Assembly: GCF_001294535.1 (NCBI RefSeq)
Contig: NZ_LGIC01000033.1
Coordinates: forward strand, 208,044 to 272,043
Length of the DNA: 64,000 bases
Source: Cypionkella psychrotolerans
GTDB lineage: Bacteria > Pseudomonadota > Alphaproteobacteria > Rhodobacterales > Rhodobacteraceae
Direction: 5' to 3'
The notes under the pieces are model-generated. The model searched no databases and had not been told where the DNA came from. It saw only the letters and a program-made list of their open reading frames with translations. Below, piece after piece: positions 45,999 to 59,690 of the stretch (its first letter is position 1; every line of letters starts with the position of its first letter). A program made the position numbers and the translations under genes.

Positions 45999-47994
45999 CT
46001 TCGGCCTCCATCCGCACCAACACGGTGCCGTCGCTGACCTGATCGCCTTCGGCCACCAGAATCTCGGCCACGATACCATCGCGGGGGGCGGTCAGAATAT
46101 GCTCCATCTTCATCGCTTCAAGGAAGATCAGCGCGTCACCTTTGGTTACCCGAGCGCCGGGGCTGGTCCGCAGCGACGCCACCAAGCCCGGCATCGGAGC
46201 AAAGATCGCGTCACCACCTGCGTGGTCGTGCTCGGCAGCCAGCAGGGGATCGACATGGGTGAAATCGTGCTTGTGACCTGACAGGAACAGGCTGATCCGG
46301 TCTGCGGTTGCGACCACATGCGCCGTGGATTGCAGGCCGTCACGGGCAAAGCGAACGGTGCCGCCGCGATGATCCAGCATGGTGAGCGTGGTGTCGTACC
46401 CGGCCCCGGTGACATGGAACTGCCGGGAGCCAAGATGAATGACACGCAGGGCAAGCGGGCCATCCTTGTGGTTCAGCACGGCAAAGCTTTCGGCCTCTGA
46501 CCAGCCTCGCCAGCCCGTCAGTCGATCCCAAGGGTCGGCTGCGTCGGGTGGGTCGAGCAGGTTTAGCGCGGCAAGGGCCGCCAGTGCCGGGGCCTCGGCG
46601 GGCAGCGGGGCCGTGTTGATCAGTCGATCCAGATCGCGGGCGATCAGGTCGGTATCGACATGGCCAGCGCGGAACCCGTCATGCCGGGAAAGAGCGGCGA
46701 GAAACTCCACATTTGTGGTCGATCCGGCGATCCGGCAATGCTCCAGTGTCGTGGACAACAGGCTCAGCGCCGCCGCGCGATCCGGCCCGTGGACTATGAC
46801 CTTGGCGATCATCGGATCATACCAAGGCGAAATTTCGTCGCCTTGACGGATGCCGCTGTCGATGCGCACCGTACCGCGCATGAATTCAACGCCCGCCGGA
46901 AAAGACAGGTGATCCAGCCTGCCCGTCGCGGGCAGAAAGCCCTTTTCCACATCTTCGGCATAGATCCGAGCCTCAAAGGCCCAGCCGTCGATTTTAAGAT
47001 CCTCCTGCCGGAAGGGCAGCGGTTCGCCTGCGGCGATGCGCAGTTGCAGTTCAACGAAATCCAGCCCGGTGATCGCCTCAGACACCGGATGCTCAACCTG
47101 AAGCCGCGTGTTCATCTCCATGAACCAGAACCTGTCGGGCCGCAGCGGGCCAGAGCCGTCAACGATGAATTCGACAGTTCCGGCACCCTGATAGCCGATC
47201 GCTTGCGCCGCCTCGACCGCAGCCTTGCCCATCGCGGCGCGAACCTCGGCAGACATACCGGGGGCAGGGGCTTCCTCGATCACCTTCTGGTGGCGGCGCT
47301 GCAGGCTGCAATCGCGCTCGAACAGATGCACGACATAGCCCTGCGTGTCGCCAAAGACCTGAATCTCGATGTGGCGCGGGTGGGTGATGTATTTCTCAAC
47401 CAGACAGGCCGGATCGCCAAAGCTGCTGCGGGCCTCGCGCTGCGCACTTTCCAGCGCTTGGGCAAAATCGCCGGGATCGGTGACAAGCCGCATTCCCTTG
47501 CCGCCACCGCCAGCGCGGGCCTTGATCAGCACCGGATAGCCGATGGCGGCAGCTTCGGCGGACAGATGCGCCGGGTCTTGGCTTTCGCCATGATAGCCGG
47601 GCACGACCGGCACCCCGGCAGTGATCATCAGCGCCTTAGCGGCATCCTTCAGGCCCATAGCCCGGATGGCGCTGGCGGGTGGGCCGATAAAGACCAGACC
47701 TGCGGCTTGAACCGCTTCGACAAAACCGGGGTTTTCCGACAGGAAGCCATAGCCGGGATGGATCGCCTCGGCCCCGGTGCGCAGTGCTGCGGCGATGATC
47801 GCATCGCCCTTCAGATAGCTTTCGGCGACGGCGGCGGCACCGATGCGCACCGCCTCATCGGCCATCGCCACATGTTTGCTGGCCGCGTCGGCGTCGGAAT
47901 ATACGGCGACGGTGGCGATGCCCATGCGGCGGGCAGTGGCGATGACGCGGCAGGCGATTTCGCCCCGGTTGGCAATCAGGATCTTGCGGAACAT
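45991..47994 (-). CDS. liuD: Methylcrotonyl-CoA carboxylase alpha (biotin) subunit
   Basis: A 667-residue subunit with the biotin carboxylase start FRKILIANRGEIACR, the ATP-grasp glycine loop RAGGGGKGM, the active-site phrase EMNTRLQVEHPV, and the C-terminal biotin carrier motif EAMKMEH (biotin on Lys). It carboxylates 3-methylcrotonyl-CoA together with LiuB. It follows liuB by 10 bases. Confidence 0.95.
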   Translation of the reverse strand: MFRKILIANRGEIACRVIATARRMGIATVAVYSDADAASKHVAMADEAVRIGAAAVAESYLKGDAIIAAALRTGAEAIHPGYGFLSENPGFVEAVQAAGLVFIGPPASAIRAMGLKDAAKALMITAGVPVVPGYHGESQDPAHLSAEAAAIGYPVLIKARAGGGGKGMRLVTDPGDFAQALESAQREARSSFGDPACLVEKYITHPRHIEIQVFGDTQGYVVHLFERDCSLQRRHQKVIEEAPAPGMSAEVRAAMGKAAVEAAQAIGYQGAGTVEFIVDGSGPLRPDRFWFMEMNTRLQVEHPVSEAITGLDFVELQLRIAAGEPLPFRQEDLKIDGWAFEARIYAEDVEKGFLPATGRLDHLSFPAGVEFMRGTVRIDSGIRQGDEISPWYDPMIAKVIVHGPDRAAALSLLSTTLEHCRIAGSTTNVEFLAALSRHDGFRAGHVDTDLIARDLDRLINTAPLPAEAPALAALAALNLLDPPDAADPWDRLTGWRGWSEAESFAVLNHKDGPLALRVIHLGSRQFHVTGAGYDTTLTMLDHRGGTVRFARDGLQSTAHVVATADRISLFLSGHKHDFTHVDPLLAAEHDHAGGDAIFAPMPGLVASLRTSPGARVTKGDALIFLEAMKMEHILTAPRDGIVAEILVAEGDQVSDGTVLVRMEAEDG

Positions 47995-48004
47995 CTTGCT
48001 TGCC

Positions 48005-49612
48005 TCACATGCGGAACACGCCGAAGCGCGTCTCTGGGATCGGAGCGTTCAGGGCAGCTGAAAGCGACAGCGCCAGCACTTGTCGCGTGCGGCGCGGGTC
48101 GATGATGCCATCGTCCCACAGGCGGGCGGTGGCATAAAGCGGGTGCGATTGACGCTCAAACATCTCGACCGTGGGGCGCTTAAACGCGGCCTCGTCCTCG
48201 GCTGACCAACTGCCGCCCTTGCGCTCGATTGCGTCGCGGCGGACGGTGGCCAGCACACCTGCCGCCTGTTCGCCGCCCATCACCGAGATGCGGCTGTTGG
48301 GCCAGGTCCACAGGAAGCGCGGGCCATAGGCGCGGCCACACATGCCGTAATTTCCCGCCCCGAAGGAGCCACCGATCAACAGCGTGATCTTCGGCACTTG
48401 GCTTGTGGCCACCGCTGTCACCAGCTTGGCACCATCCTTGGCGATGCCGCGGTTTTCGGCGGTTCGGCCCACCATGAAGCCCGAAATGTTTTGCAGGAAA
48501 ACTAGGGGGATTTTGCGCTGCGAGCAAAGCTCGACGAAATGTGTGGCTTTCAGCGCGGCTTCGGAAAAGATCACCCCGTTATTGCCGATAATGCCGACGG
48601 GCATGCCCATAACATGGGCAAAGCCGCAGATGATGGTGGTGCCGTAGCGCGGTTTGAACTCGTCAAAGCGCGAGCCGTCCACCGTGCGGGCGATCACTTC
48701 GCGGATGTCATAGGGGGTTTTCACCTCGGCCGGGACCACACCCATCACCTCGGCGGGGTCGTAAAGCGGCTCCTCCGACGATTGCAGCACCAGTTGGGGC
48801 GGCTTTTTGCGGTTCAGGTTGGCGACGGCGCGGCGTGCCAGCGCCAGCGCGTGCAGATCGTCCTGCGCCAACAGATCGGCCACGCCGGAAAGCCGGGTAT
48901 GCACATCGCCGCCGCCAAGGTCTTCGGCGCTGACCACTTCGCCTGTCGCGGCCCGGACCAAAGGCGGTCCCGCGAGAAAGATCGTGCCCTGCCCCTTCAC
49001 GATAATGGTGACATCCGACATCGCCGGCACATAGGCCCCGCCTGCGGTACACGACCCCATCACAACGGCGATTTGCGCGATGCCCAGCGCCGACATGTTG
49101 GCTTGGTTGAAGAAGATGCGGCCAAAGTGGTCGCGGTCCGGGAACACTTCGTCTTGATTGGGCAGGTTGGCCCCGCCAGAATCCACGAGGTAGACGCAGG
49201 GCAGCCGGTTTTCGGCGGCAATTTCCTGTGCGCGCAGATGCTTCTTCACCGTCATCGGATAATAGGTGCCACCCTTCACCGTGGCGTCGTTGCAAATGAT
49301 CATCACCTCTTGGCCTTCGACCCGACCAATCCCGGCGATCAGGCCCGCCGAGGGGCTGGCACCGTCGTACAGCCCATGCCCGGCAAATAGGCCGATCTCC
49401 AGAAAGGGCGAGCCTGCATCAAGCAGGCGGTCGATGCGTTCGCGCGGCAACAGCTTGCCTCGGCTTTGGTGCAGATCACGCGCCTTGTCGCCGCCCCCTG
49501 CAAACGCCAACTCTGCCGCCGCCCGGACTGTATCAAGTGCGGCCATATTTGCTGCAAGGTTCGCCCGGAACCCAGCACTGCGCGGCGAGATATTGGTGGT
49601 CAGGATTGTCAT
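48005..49612 (-). CDS. liuB: Methylcrotonyl-CoA carboxylase beta subunit
   Basis: A 535-residue carboxyltransferase. Two crotonase-like halves show the family phrases [22 protein letters not shown] and [15 protein letters not shown]. It transfers carboxyl from biotin to 3-methylcrotonyl-CoA. It overlaps liuA by 4 bases. Confidence 0.95.
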   Translation of the reverse strand: MTILTTNISPRSAGFRANLAANMAALDTVRAAAELAFAGGGDKARDLHQSRGKLLPRERIDRLLDAGSPFLEIGLFAGHGLYDGASPSAGLIAGIGRVEGQEVMIICNDATVKGGTYYPMTVKKHLRAQEIAAENRLPCVYLVDSGGANLPNQDEVFPDRDHFGRIFFNQANMSALGIAQIAVVMGSCTAGGAYVPAMSDVTIIVKGQGTIFLAGPPLVRAATGEVVSAEDLGGGDVHTRLSGVADLLAQDDLHALALARRAVANLNRKKPPQLVLQSSEEPLYDPAEVMGVVPAEVKTPYDIREVIARTVDGSRFDEFKPRYGTTIICGFAHVMGMPVGIIGNNGVIFSEAALKATHFVELCSQRKIPLVFLQNISGFMVGRTAENRGIAKDGAKLVTAVATSQVPKITLLIGGSFGAGNYGMCGRAYGPRFLWTWPNSRISVMGGEQAAGVLATVRRDAIERKGGSWSAEDEAAFKRPTVEMFERQSHPLYATARLWDDGIIDPRRTRQVLALSLSAALNAPIPETRFGVFRM

Positions 49613-50775
49613 GCGGTCATCGCCCCCATCAATTCGCGCCCGATCAACATCCGGCGGATTTCAGAGGTGCCCGCACCGATTTCCATCAGCTTGGCATCGC
49701 GGAAGATCCGGCTGACTGGCGTTTCGTTCATAAACCCGGCACCTCCCATGGCTTGCACCGCCTGATGGGCGACCTCCATCGCCGCTTCCGAGGCATAGAG
49801 CACACAGGCGGCGGCGTCCTGCCGGGTGACGGTGCCCCGATCACAGGCGCGGGCCACCTCATAGACATAGGCGCGGGCCGAGTTCAGTTTGGTGTACATA
49901 TCGGCGATCTTGGCCTGCATCAGTTGGAAATGACCGATGCTTTGGCCGAACTGCTTGCGGCTGACCATATAAGGCATGATCTCATCCAGACAGGCCGCCA
50001 TGATGCCGGTGCCGATGCCCGACAGCACCACGCGCTCGTAATCCAGACCTGACATCAACACCCGCACGCCCTTGCCCTCGGCCCCAAGCAGGTTTTCGGC
50101 AGGCACCTCGACATTGTCGAAAATCAGTTCGGCGGTGTTCGATCCCCGCATCCCCAGCTTGTCGAAATGCGGTGAGGTGCTGAAGCCTTTCATGGTCTTT
50201 TCCACGATGAAGGCGGTCATGCCCTTTGATCCGGCATCGGGATCGGTTTTGGCATAGACCACCAGCACATCGGCGTCGGGGCCGTTGGTGATCCAGTATT
50301 TCGTGCCGTTCAGCACATAGTGCTCGCCCTTCCGATCCGCCCGCAGCTTCATGGACACGACATCCGACCCAGCCTCTGCCTCAGACATCGCCAGCGCACC
50401 GACATGCGCACCCGAGACCAGTTTGGGCAGGTATTTCTGCCGCTGCGCCGCACTGCCGTTCAGCTTGATCTGGTTGACGCAAAGGTTGGAATGCGCGCCA
50501 TAACTTAGGGCAACTGAGGCCGATGCGCGGGCGATTTCCTCGACCGCGACGACATGGGCGAGATACCCCATACCCGCACCGCCATATTCTTCGGGCACCG
50601 TGATGCCGAGAAGGCCAAGACTGCCCATCTCTGCCCAAAGCTCGGCGGGAAAGGTGTTTCGCTTGTCCAAATCCTGCGCGCTGGGCTTCACCCGCTGTTG
50701 CGCCCAGCGGTGCACCATGTCGCGCAGTGCGCCTACCTCATCGCCCAGATCGAACTGCATAGATGCCAGAAACAT
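49609..50775 (-). CDS. liuA: Isovaleryl-CoA dehydrogenase
   Basis: A 388-residue acyl-CoA dehydrogenase with the two signature phrases ([12 protein letters not shown] and [11 protein letters not shown]) and a Glu in the position typical of isovaleryl-CoA dehydrogenases (DYERVVLSG). It oxidises isovaleryl-CoA to 3-methylcrotonyl-CoA, feeding electrons to ETF. It follows the indolepyruvate oxidoreductase gene by 12 bases. Confidence 0.93.
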   Translation of the reverse strand: MFLASMQFDLGDEVGALRDMVHRWAQQRVKPSAQDLDKRNTFPAELWAEMGSLGLLGITVPEEYGGAGMGYLAHVVAVEEIARASASVALSYGAHSNLCVNQIKLNGSAAQRQKYLPKLVSGAHVGALAMSEAEAGSDVVSMKLRADRKGEHYVLNGTKYWITNGPDADVLVVYAKTDPDAGSKGMTAFIVEKTMKGFSTSPHFDKLGMRGSNTAELIFDNVEVPAENLLGAEGKGVRVLMSGLDYERVVLSGIGTGIMAACLDEIMPYMVSRKQFGQSIGHFQLMQAKIADMYTKLNSARAYVYEVARACDRGTVTRQDAAACVLYASEAAMEVAHQAVQAMGGAGFMNETPVSRIFRDAKLMEIGAGTSEIRRMLIGRELMGAMTA

Positions 50776-50787
50776 TCCGGTGCCTCC

Positions 50788-53700
50788 CTATTCCGCAGCC
50801 ATCGCCACGGGACTATTGCCTTGCAAGGTGGCGCGCAGATCCTCCCGCCGCGCCATCTGTTTTTGATAGGCCGCTTGCTTGACCGGACCATAGCCGCGGA
50901 TCTCTAGCGGTAGCGACAGCAGGTCCCGCACCAGTTGCAGCGTCTCGGCGGACAGCACCTGCTCTGCCAATGTCAGATCGTCCTCGTAGTGCGCGATCAA
51001 GTCACGCTCCAGCTTGCGGTCGTGGCTGTGCCCGAAAGGGTCTGCCCAACTGCCGCGCAGGAATTTGAACCGCGCGAGCAGGCCCAGAACAGGCAGGATC
51101 CATGCGCCGAATTCGCGCTTTTTCGGTCGGCCGTCCGAAGCCTTGCCGGACAGGATCGGCGGCGCGAGGTTCAGCGACAGACGATAGGGGCCAGAGAACT
51201 CGGCCTCAAGCCCGGCGCGGAATGCGGGCAGGCTGTACAGTCGCGCGACCTCGTATTCGTCCTTGTAGGCCAGAACTTTGGCGTAAGTCTCGGCCACCAC
51301 GCGGGGCAAGTCATTGTCGCCCACACGTTCGGAGCGGGCGGCGGCAGCGATCCGGGCAACGCCGTCCAGATAGCGCTGGGCAAGGCCCGCGTTTTGATAC
51401 GCCCGCAGAAGATCGGCGCGGCGGGCAATCAGCGCGTCAAGCGGCAGGGTGTCGGGCATGGGGGCCTCCTGCCCAATGCCTGCCAGAGTGGCTACTTTCG
51501 CTGGGTCATGCGCCAGCAGGCGGCCCCAGTTGAACGCTTCGGTGTTGGGCTTGATGGCCGTGCCGTTCAAGCGGATGGCTTCAAGGATCGAGGCACTGGT
51601 CAGCGGCACCATCCCGCATTGCCACGCATAGCCCAGCATCATCAGGTTTGCCCCGATCACGTCGCCGGTCAATCGTGTCGCTAGATCCGAGAAGTTCAGG
51701 AAATGCCGGGCCGAGCGCACCGCCCCCGCCACGCAGGCCTCAGAACTGGCTTCCTTGAAATCAAAATCACGATGGCGGATAAAATCCGATACTGGGGTGA
51801 TGTGGGTGTTCAGCACGGCCTGCGTCCGATCGGGGCTGCACACTAGGATGCAGTCCTTTGACGCGGCCACCACAGAATCCGCGCCGATCAAAAGATCGGC
51901 AGAACCTGCCGCGATGCGGGGCGCGGCAATGGGGCGGTCGGGGCGTGAGATGCGGACATGGCTCATCACCCCGCCACCTTTCTGGGCCAGCCCCGCCATG
52001 TCCAGCACCATTGGGATTTTACCCTCGACATGGGCGGCCATGCCCAGAATAGCACTGATGGTCAGCACGCCCGTGCCTCCGACACCGGCAAGGGCGAGGT
52101 TCCAAGCTCGCTCGATCTGCGGCAGTACCGGGTCGGGCAGCGCGGAAACATCCGCACCGCTCTGGGGTTGGTTCTTGCGCAACGCCCCGTCGCGCACCGT
52201 GACAAACGACGGGCAAAACCCCTTGAGACAAGAATAATCCTTGTTGCAGGCCGATTGGTTGATCCGGCGCTTGCGGCCCTGATCGGTTTCCAGCGGCTCA
52301 ATCGCGATGCAGTTCGACTGCACGGAACAATCGCCACAACCTTCGCAGACCGCAGGGTTGATCCAAAGCCGCATATCGGGGTCCACAGCGGTGCCCCGCT
52401 TACGCCTACGGCGCAATTCAGCAGCGCAGATCTGCTCGAAGACGATCACCGTGACTCCGGGCAACTCGCGCAACGCCAACATCACCGCGTCGATATCGTC
52501 ACGGTGGCGGATTTCGGTGCCGGGGGCGAGGTCTGCGGCGTGATAGACCTCGGGATGGTCGGACATCAGCACGATCCGCGCCACCCGCTCGTGATAAACC
52601 TGATGGGTGATCTGCTCCGGCGTCAGTTCACCATCAATCGGCTGGCCTCCGGTCATCGCCACGGCGTCGTTGACGAGAATTTTGTAGGTCAAGTTGACCC
52701 CTGCCGCGACCGACTGTCGGATCGCGAGATGGCCCGAGTGGAAATAAGTACCATCGCCGATATTGACGAAGCGGTGTTTTTCGTCGGTGAAGCGGCTGAT
52801 TGCCGTCCATGGCACGCCCTCGGCACCCATATGGGTGAAGGTTTCAGTGCGACGGTCCATCCATTGCACCATGAAGTGACAGCCGATCCCGGCCATCGCC
52901 TTCGATCCTTCAGGCACCCGGGTCGAGGTGTTGTGCGGGCAGCCTGCGCAGTAGTGCGGCAGTCGCAAGACCGGGGGAATATGCGCCTCGGCACGCGCCT
53001 CGATCCGATGCAGATCCTCGACGCGGGCGCTTAGACGTGCGGCGAGATCACTGGGCAGATCAAGCCGCAGCAGCCGTTCTGCAATCGCCCCGGCAACGCG
53101 GCCCACGGTCAGACCGGCGGACAGGCTGAGAAACGGCTTGCCCGTCTCATCGAACTTGCCGACGATGCGGGGTCGCACATCGGCGCGCCAGTTGAACAAC
53201 TGCTCTTTGATCTGGTTCTCGATGATCTCGCGGCGTTCCTCGACGATCAGCACCTCATCCAGACCCTGCGAGAAGGCGCGGATGCCTTCGGGCTCCAGCG
53301 GCCATGGCATACGCACTTTGTAAAGGCGCAGCCCGATCAGCGCCTGCTCTTGCGGACCAAGGCCCAGTTCCGCCAACGCTTGCCGCACATCCTCATAGGC
53401 CTTGCCCGAGGCGACGATACCAAAGCGGGCGCGGGCGTGGTCGATGATCAGGCGATCAACGCCATTGGCGCGGGCAAAAGCGATGGCGGCGTAGCCCTTG
53501 TGCTCTTGCAGCCGCTCGTCCTGCACAAGCGGTGGATCGGGCCAGCGCAGGTTCAACCCGTCAGGCGGCAGTTCAAAATCGGTGGGCAGCACGAACTGTC
53601 GCATCTCTTGCGCCAGATCGACGACCGAGGTGATCTCGACGGTTTCGGAGATCACCTTGAAGCCGACCCAGCAGCCGGAATAGCGCGACATGGCGATGCC

Positions 53701-54246
53701 GAGCAGCCCCATCTCCAAGAACTCATGCACCGACGAGGGGTAAAGCATTGGCATCAGCGCCGAGATGAAGGCATGATCGGACTGATGCGGAATCGAGGAC
53801 GACTTGCAGGTGTGATCATCGCCCGCAATCGCCAGCACCCCACCATGCCGCGCGGAGCCTGCCGCATTGGCGTGCTTGAAGACATCGCCTGAGCGATCAA
53901 CGCCCGGCCCCTTGCCATACCAGATGCCGAGGATGCCATCCTTGCGGGCGCCCGACGACAGATGCAACTGTTGGCTACCCCAGACCGCAGTTGCGGCCAG
54001 ATCCTCGTTCACCCCCGGCTGGAACACCACGTCATGGCGATCCAGAAACTTGCTGGCCTTGACCAGTTGCTGATCATAGCCGCCCAAAGGCGAGCCGCGG
54101 TATCCAGAGATAAACCCCGCAGTGTTCAGCCCGCTGCTGCGGTCGCGGCGCATCTGGGTCATCGGCAGCCGGACCAAGGCCTGTGTCCCGGTCAGCAAGA
54201 CGGAACCGCTCTCTGCCGTGTATTTGTCGTCCAGCGTGATGGCCAT
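50788..54246 (-). CDS. Fused indolepyruvate ferredoxin oxidoreductase
   Basis: A 1152-residue single-chain 2-oxoacid:ferredoxin oxidoreductase (fused IorA-B). Order: pyrimidine-binding/TPP region (GFISGYRGSPLGGYD, later GIGCHFM and GDGTYFHSGH), an iron-sulfur cysteine cluster near CEGCGDCSVQSNC, a ferredoxin-like C-rich region (NKDYSCLKGFCPSF) and the gamma-type domain (GVGGTGVLTI). It converts 2-oxo acids to acyl-CoA. Start at 54246 is chosen because GGGAGG lies 6 bases before it; a longer frame lacks conservation. As first gene of the liu operon, it may convert 4-methyl-2-oxopentanoate to isovaleryl-CoA. Confidence 0.9.
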   Translation of the reverse strand: MAITLDDKYTAESGSVLLTGTQALVRLPMTQMRRDRSSGLNTAGFISGYRGSPLGGYDQQLVKASKFLDRHDVVFQPGVNEDLAATAVWGSQQLHLSSGARKDGILGIWYGKGPGVDRSGDVFKHANAAGSARHGGVLAIAGDDHTCKSSSIPHQSDHAFISALMPMLYPSSVHEFLEMGLLGIAMSRYSGCWVGFKVISETVEITSVVDLAQEMRQFVLPTDFELPPDGLNLRWPDPPLVQDERLQEHKGYAAIAFARANGVDRLIIDHARARFGIVASGKAYEDVRQALAELGLGPQEQALIGLRLYKVRMPWPLEPEGIRAFSQGLDEVLIVEERREIIENQIKEQLFNWRADVRPRIVGKFDETGKPFLSLSAGLTVGRVAGAIAERLLRLDLPSDLAARLSARVEDLHRIEARAEAHIPPVLRLPHYCAGCPHNTSTRVPEGSKAMAGIGCHFMVQWMDRRTETFTHMGAEGVPWTAISRFTDEKHRFVNIGDGTYFHSGHLAIRQSVAAGVNLTYKILVNDAVAMTGGQPIDGELTPEQITHQVYHERVARIVLMSDHPEVYHAADLAPGTEIRHRDDIDAVMLALRELPGVTVIVFEQICAAELRRRRKRGTAVDPDMRLWINPAVCEGCGDCSVQSNCIAIEPLETDQGRKRRINQSACNKDYSCLKGFCPSFVTVRDGALRKNQPQSGADVSALPDPVLPQIERAWNLALAGVGGTGVLTISAILGMAAHVEGKIPMVLDMAGLAQKGGGVMSHVRISRPDRPIAAPRIAAGSADLLIGADSVVAASKDCILVCSPDRTQAVLNTHITPVSDFIRHRDFDFKEASSEACVAGAVRSARHFLNFSDLATRLTGDVIGANLMMLGYAWQCGMVPLTSASILEAIRLNGTAIKPNTEAFNWGRLLAHDPAKVATLAGIGQEAPMPDTLPLDALIARRADLLRAYQNAGLAQRYLDGVARIAAAARSERVGDNDLPRVVAETYAKVLAYKDEYEVARLYSLPAFRAGLEAEFSGPYRLSLNLAPPILSGKASDGRPKKREFGAWILPVLGLLARFKFLRGSWADPFGHSHDRKLERDLIAHYEDDLTLAEQVLSAETLQLVRDLLSLPLEIRGYGPVKQAAYQKQMARREDLRATLQGNSPVAMAAE

Positions 54247-54431
54247 GTGCATCCTCCCGACGCGGCTTGGTCCTTCTGGCAACACTCTAGTCCAGGCTGT
54301 GCGAAACAAGGTCGCTATTGCTGGCCTTGTTGACGGCTCTCTGGCAACATTGTACCACTTATACGCCACATAGGGGCAGGTTGTTCTGCATTCTGCGGGA
54401 ATTTCACCGCATCTGTCATAACGGGTAGAAC

Positions 54432-54890
54432 ATGCTGCTGGACGATTCGGATCGACGTATCCTGAAGGCGCTGCAAGAGCGGCCCGACCTGACTTTGCGG
54501 GAATTGGGAGAGATCACTGGCCTCAGCCACTCACCATGCTGGCGGCGGCTGCAACGGCTTCAGGCGGCGGGGGCCATCAGTGCCAAACGCTTCATCGTCG
54601 ATCCCGAGGCCATCGGGTTCGAGATTCTGGTGTTTTGTTTTGTGAAGATATCGCATCACCAGCGTGACAGGCTCAAAGCCTTCGAAGATGCTGTGGCGAA
54701 AGTCCCTGAGATCATGCAATGCTACTCGTTAAGCGGCGAATATGACTATGTGCTACAGGTGATCGCGACCAGCGTTCGTGAATATGAGGCGACGGTCAAG
54801 AATGCACTTGTCGAACTGCCAAACGTGCAGTCGATCAACACCAGTTTCACGCTGAAGCGGGTCAAGAACAGCCTGAACGTGCCGCTCTAA
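54432..54890 (+). CDS. Lrp/AsnC-family regulator
   Basis: A 152-residue regulator with an N-terminal helix-turn-helix (DLTLRELGEITGLSHSPCWR within residues 19-38) and an RAM (Lrp ligand) domain. Lrp-type proteins respond to amino acids. It is divergent from the oxidoreductase gene with 185 bases between, so it most likely regulates the leucine operon in response to a branched-chain or aromatic amino acid. Confidence 0.92.
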   Translation: MLLDDSDRRILKALQERPDLTLRELGEITGLSHSPCWRRLQRLQAAGAISAKRFIVDPEAIGFEILVFCFVKISHHQRDRLKAFEDAVAKVPEIMQCYSLSGEYDYVLQVIATSVREYEATVKNALVELPNVQSINTSFTLKRVKNSLNVPL

Positions 54891-55100
54891 GGCGCATTTG
54901 CCTATGTTCAATCGCTCAGACCTGTGGCGGCGACCCCGTGCAACATGTCGCGGCCGATCTGGCCCCGCCGTAAGGGGCGGTTGTGCCGCTGCGATGATGT
55001 TTTTCCTTGGTTATGCCGCCGCTGACTCCGGGACGGCATTGCCATGCCAGAGATTGAGCGGACAGCCCCTATTGACGCAGCACCGCCGGCTGTCTAGAAA

Positions 55101-58103
<3,003 letters not shown>

Positions 58104-58114
<11 letters not shown>

Positions 58115-58301
58115 ACTGAACGGAAGCCAATGCGAGATCAGCGCGGCAACTCTAGCCGAGGCGCTGGTCGAACTCGGCTATGGTGCTGCTGCCCTCGCCA
58201 CCGCTTTGAACGGCGCTTTCATCGCCGCCACTGCCCGCCCCACAACCCCGCTGCACGACGGCGACCGGGTCGAGGTGCTGACCCCGATGCAGGGGGGTTA
58301 A
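58104..58301 (+). CDS. thiS: Sulfur carrier protein ThiS
   Basis: A 65-residue ubiquitin-like carrier ([20 protein letters not shown]) ending in the needed GG. It starts at the TTG at 58104 with CAGGAGG about 8 bases before it, overlapping thiO by 11 bases; the frame has no ATG in this place. The C-terminal thiocarboxylate gives sulfur to the thiazole. Confidence 0.9.
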
Positions 58302-58302
58302 G

Positions 58303-59091
58303 ATGCGGCTCTACGACATCGACGTGCAATCGCGTTTGCTGCTGGGCACAGCGCAATACCCTTCGCCGCAAGTGCTGACCAAGGCGATTGCCGCCTCCGG
58401 CTGCGACATCATCACCGTATCCCTGCGGCGTGAGGCGGCGCGGGGGGCTACCGCAGGCAACGGCTTCTGGTCGCTGCTGCAAGCCAGTGGCGCGCGGCTG
58501 TTGCCCAACACCGCAGGCTGTCATTCAGCCCGCGAAGCCATCACCACCGCCCAGATGGCGCGTGAGGTGTTCGGCACCAACTGGATCAAGCTAGAGGTAA
58601 TCGGCCATGCCGACACGCTGCAACCCGATCCCTTTGCGCTGGTCGAAGCGGCGCAGATCCTCTGTGCCGACGGGTTTCAGGTGTTCCCCTATACCACCGA
58701 AGATCTGATCGTCGCCGAACGCTTGCTAGACGCGGGCTGCAAAGTGCTGATGCCGTGGGGTGCGCCCATCGGATCAGGGCAGGGGCTGCGTCATGCCGAG
58801 GCCTTAGCCTCAATGCGGCGGTATTTTCCGCAGGTGCCGCTGATCATTGATGCGGGGCTTGGCGCGCCCAGTCAGGCGGCGCGGGCGATGGAGATGGGGT
58901 TTGACGCGGTTCTGTTGAACACCGCCGTCGCCAAGGCGGGCGACCCGGTGGCAATGGCACGCGCCTTCGGGCAGGCTGTGGAAGCCGGACGGATCGCCTA
59001 TGAAGCCGGTTTGATGCCACCGCGCAATATGGCGGTGCCGTCAACCCCAGTGCTGGGCATGGCCGATCTGAACCTTGGGGGCCGGGCATGA
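58303..59091 (+). CDS. thiG: Thiazole synthase
   Basis: A 262-residue TIM-barrel enzyme that joins deoxyxylulose phosphate, ThiS thiocarboxylate and dehydroglycine. The Schiff-base lysine lies in [12 protein letters not shown], with [10 protein letters not shown] phosphate loop downstream. Starts one base after thiS and overlaps thiE by 4 bases. Confidence 0.96.
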   Translation: MRLYDIDVQSRLLLGTAQYPSPQVLTKAIAASGCDIITVSLRREAARGATAGNGFWSLLQASGARLLPNTAGCHSAREAITTAQMAREVFGTNWIKLEVIGHADTLQPDPFALVEAAQILCADGFQVFPYTTEDLIVAERLLDAGCKVLMPWGAPIGSGQGLRHAEALASMRRYFPQVPLIIDAGLGAPSQAARAMEMGFDAVLLNTAVAKAGDPVAMARAFGQAVEAGRIAYEAGLMPPRNMAVPSTPVLGMADLNLGGRA

Positions 59092-59690
59092 TTTTGCCGC
59101 GCTTTTACCCAGTGCTGCCTGATGCCGATTGGGTGGGCCGCGTGGTCGCTCAAGGCGCAAGGCTGGTTCAGTTGCGCTTCAAGGGCGATGCGGCGGATAT
59201 TCCCGATCAGATCGCCGCTGCCCAAGCCACCTGCCTGCGTCACGGTGCGCAGCTCGTCGTCAACGACCATTGGCGCGCGGCATTGGAGGCCGGGGCGGAT
59301 TTCATTCATCTGGGCCAAGAAGATCTCGACACCGCCGACCTGTCCGCAATGACCCGCGCCGGGTTGCGCTTCGGGATTTCCACCCATGACCGCGCCGAAC
59401 TCGATCGGGCTTTGGCACTGCACCCGGCCTATATCGCCCTCGGCCCAGTTTATCCGACCACGCTCAAGCAAATGAGATGGCAGCCGCAGGGGTTGGAGAA
59501 ACTGGCGCGCTGGAAAACACGGATCGCGGATATACCGCTGGTCGCCATCGGTGGCCTGACCTCCGAACGCCTGCCCGCTGTCTTTGCCGCCGGGGCGGAT
59601 GTGGCAGCGGTTGTCACTGACCTTGTGACCGCCACCGATCCCGACGCGCGTGCGCGGCAATGGGTCGCCGCCTGCGAGGTGGGCCAATGA
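59088..59690 (+). CDS. thiE: Thiamine phosphate synthase
   Basis: A 200-residue TIM-barrel enzyme coupling thiazole phosphate with HMP pyrophosphate. It carries [20 protein letters not shown], the GPVYPTTLK loop (GPI-TK type) and the C-terminal AIGGL phosphate site. Slightly short (about 210 is usual). Overlaps thiF by 4 bases. Confidence 0.9.
   Translation: MILPRFYPVLPDADWVGRVVAQGARLVQLRFKGDAADIPDQIAAAQATCLRHGAQLVVNDHWRAALEAGADFIHLGQEDLDTADLSAMTRAGLRFGISTHDRAELDRALALHPAYIALGPVYPTTLKQMRWQPQGLEKLARWKTRIADIPLVAIGGLTSERLPAVFAAGADVAAVVTDLVTATDPDARARQWVAACEVGQ

Noticed and set aside
46660..48105. A 481-codon open frame antisense to liuD.
   Set aside because: LiuD is certain; the frame has no domain and no ribosome site.
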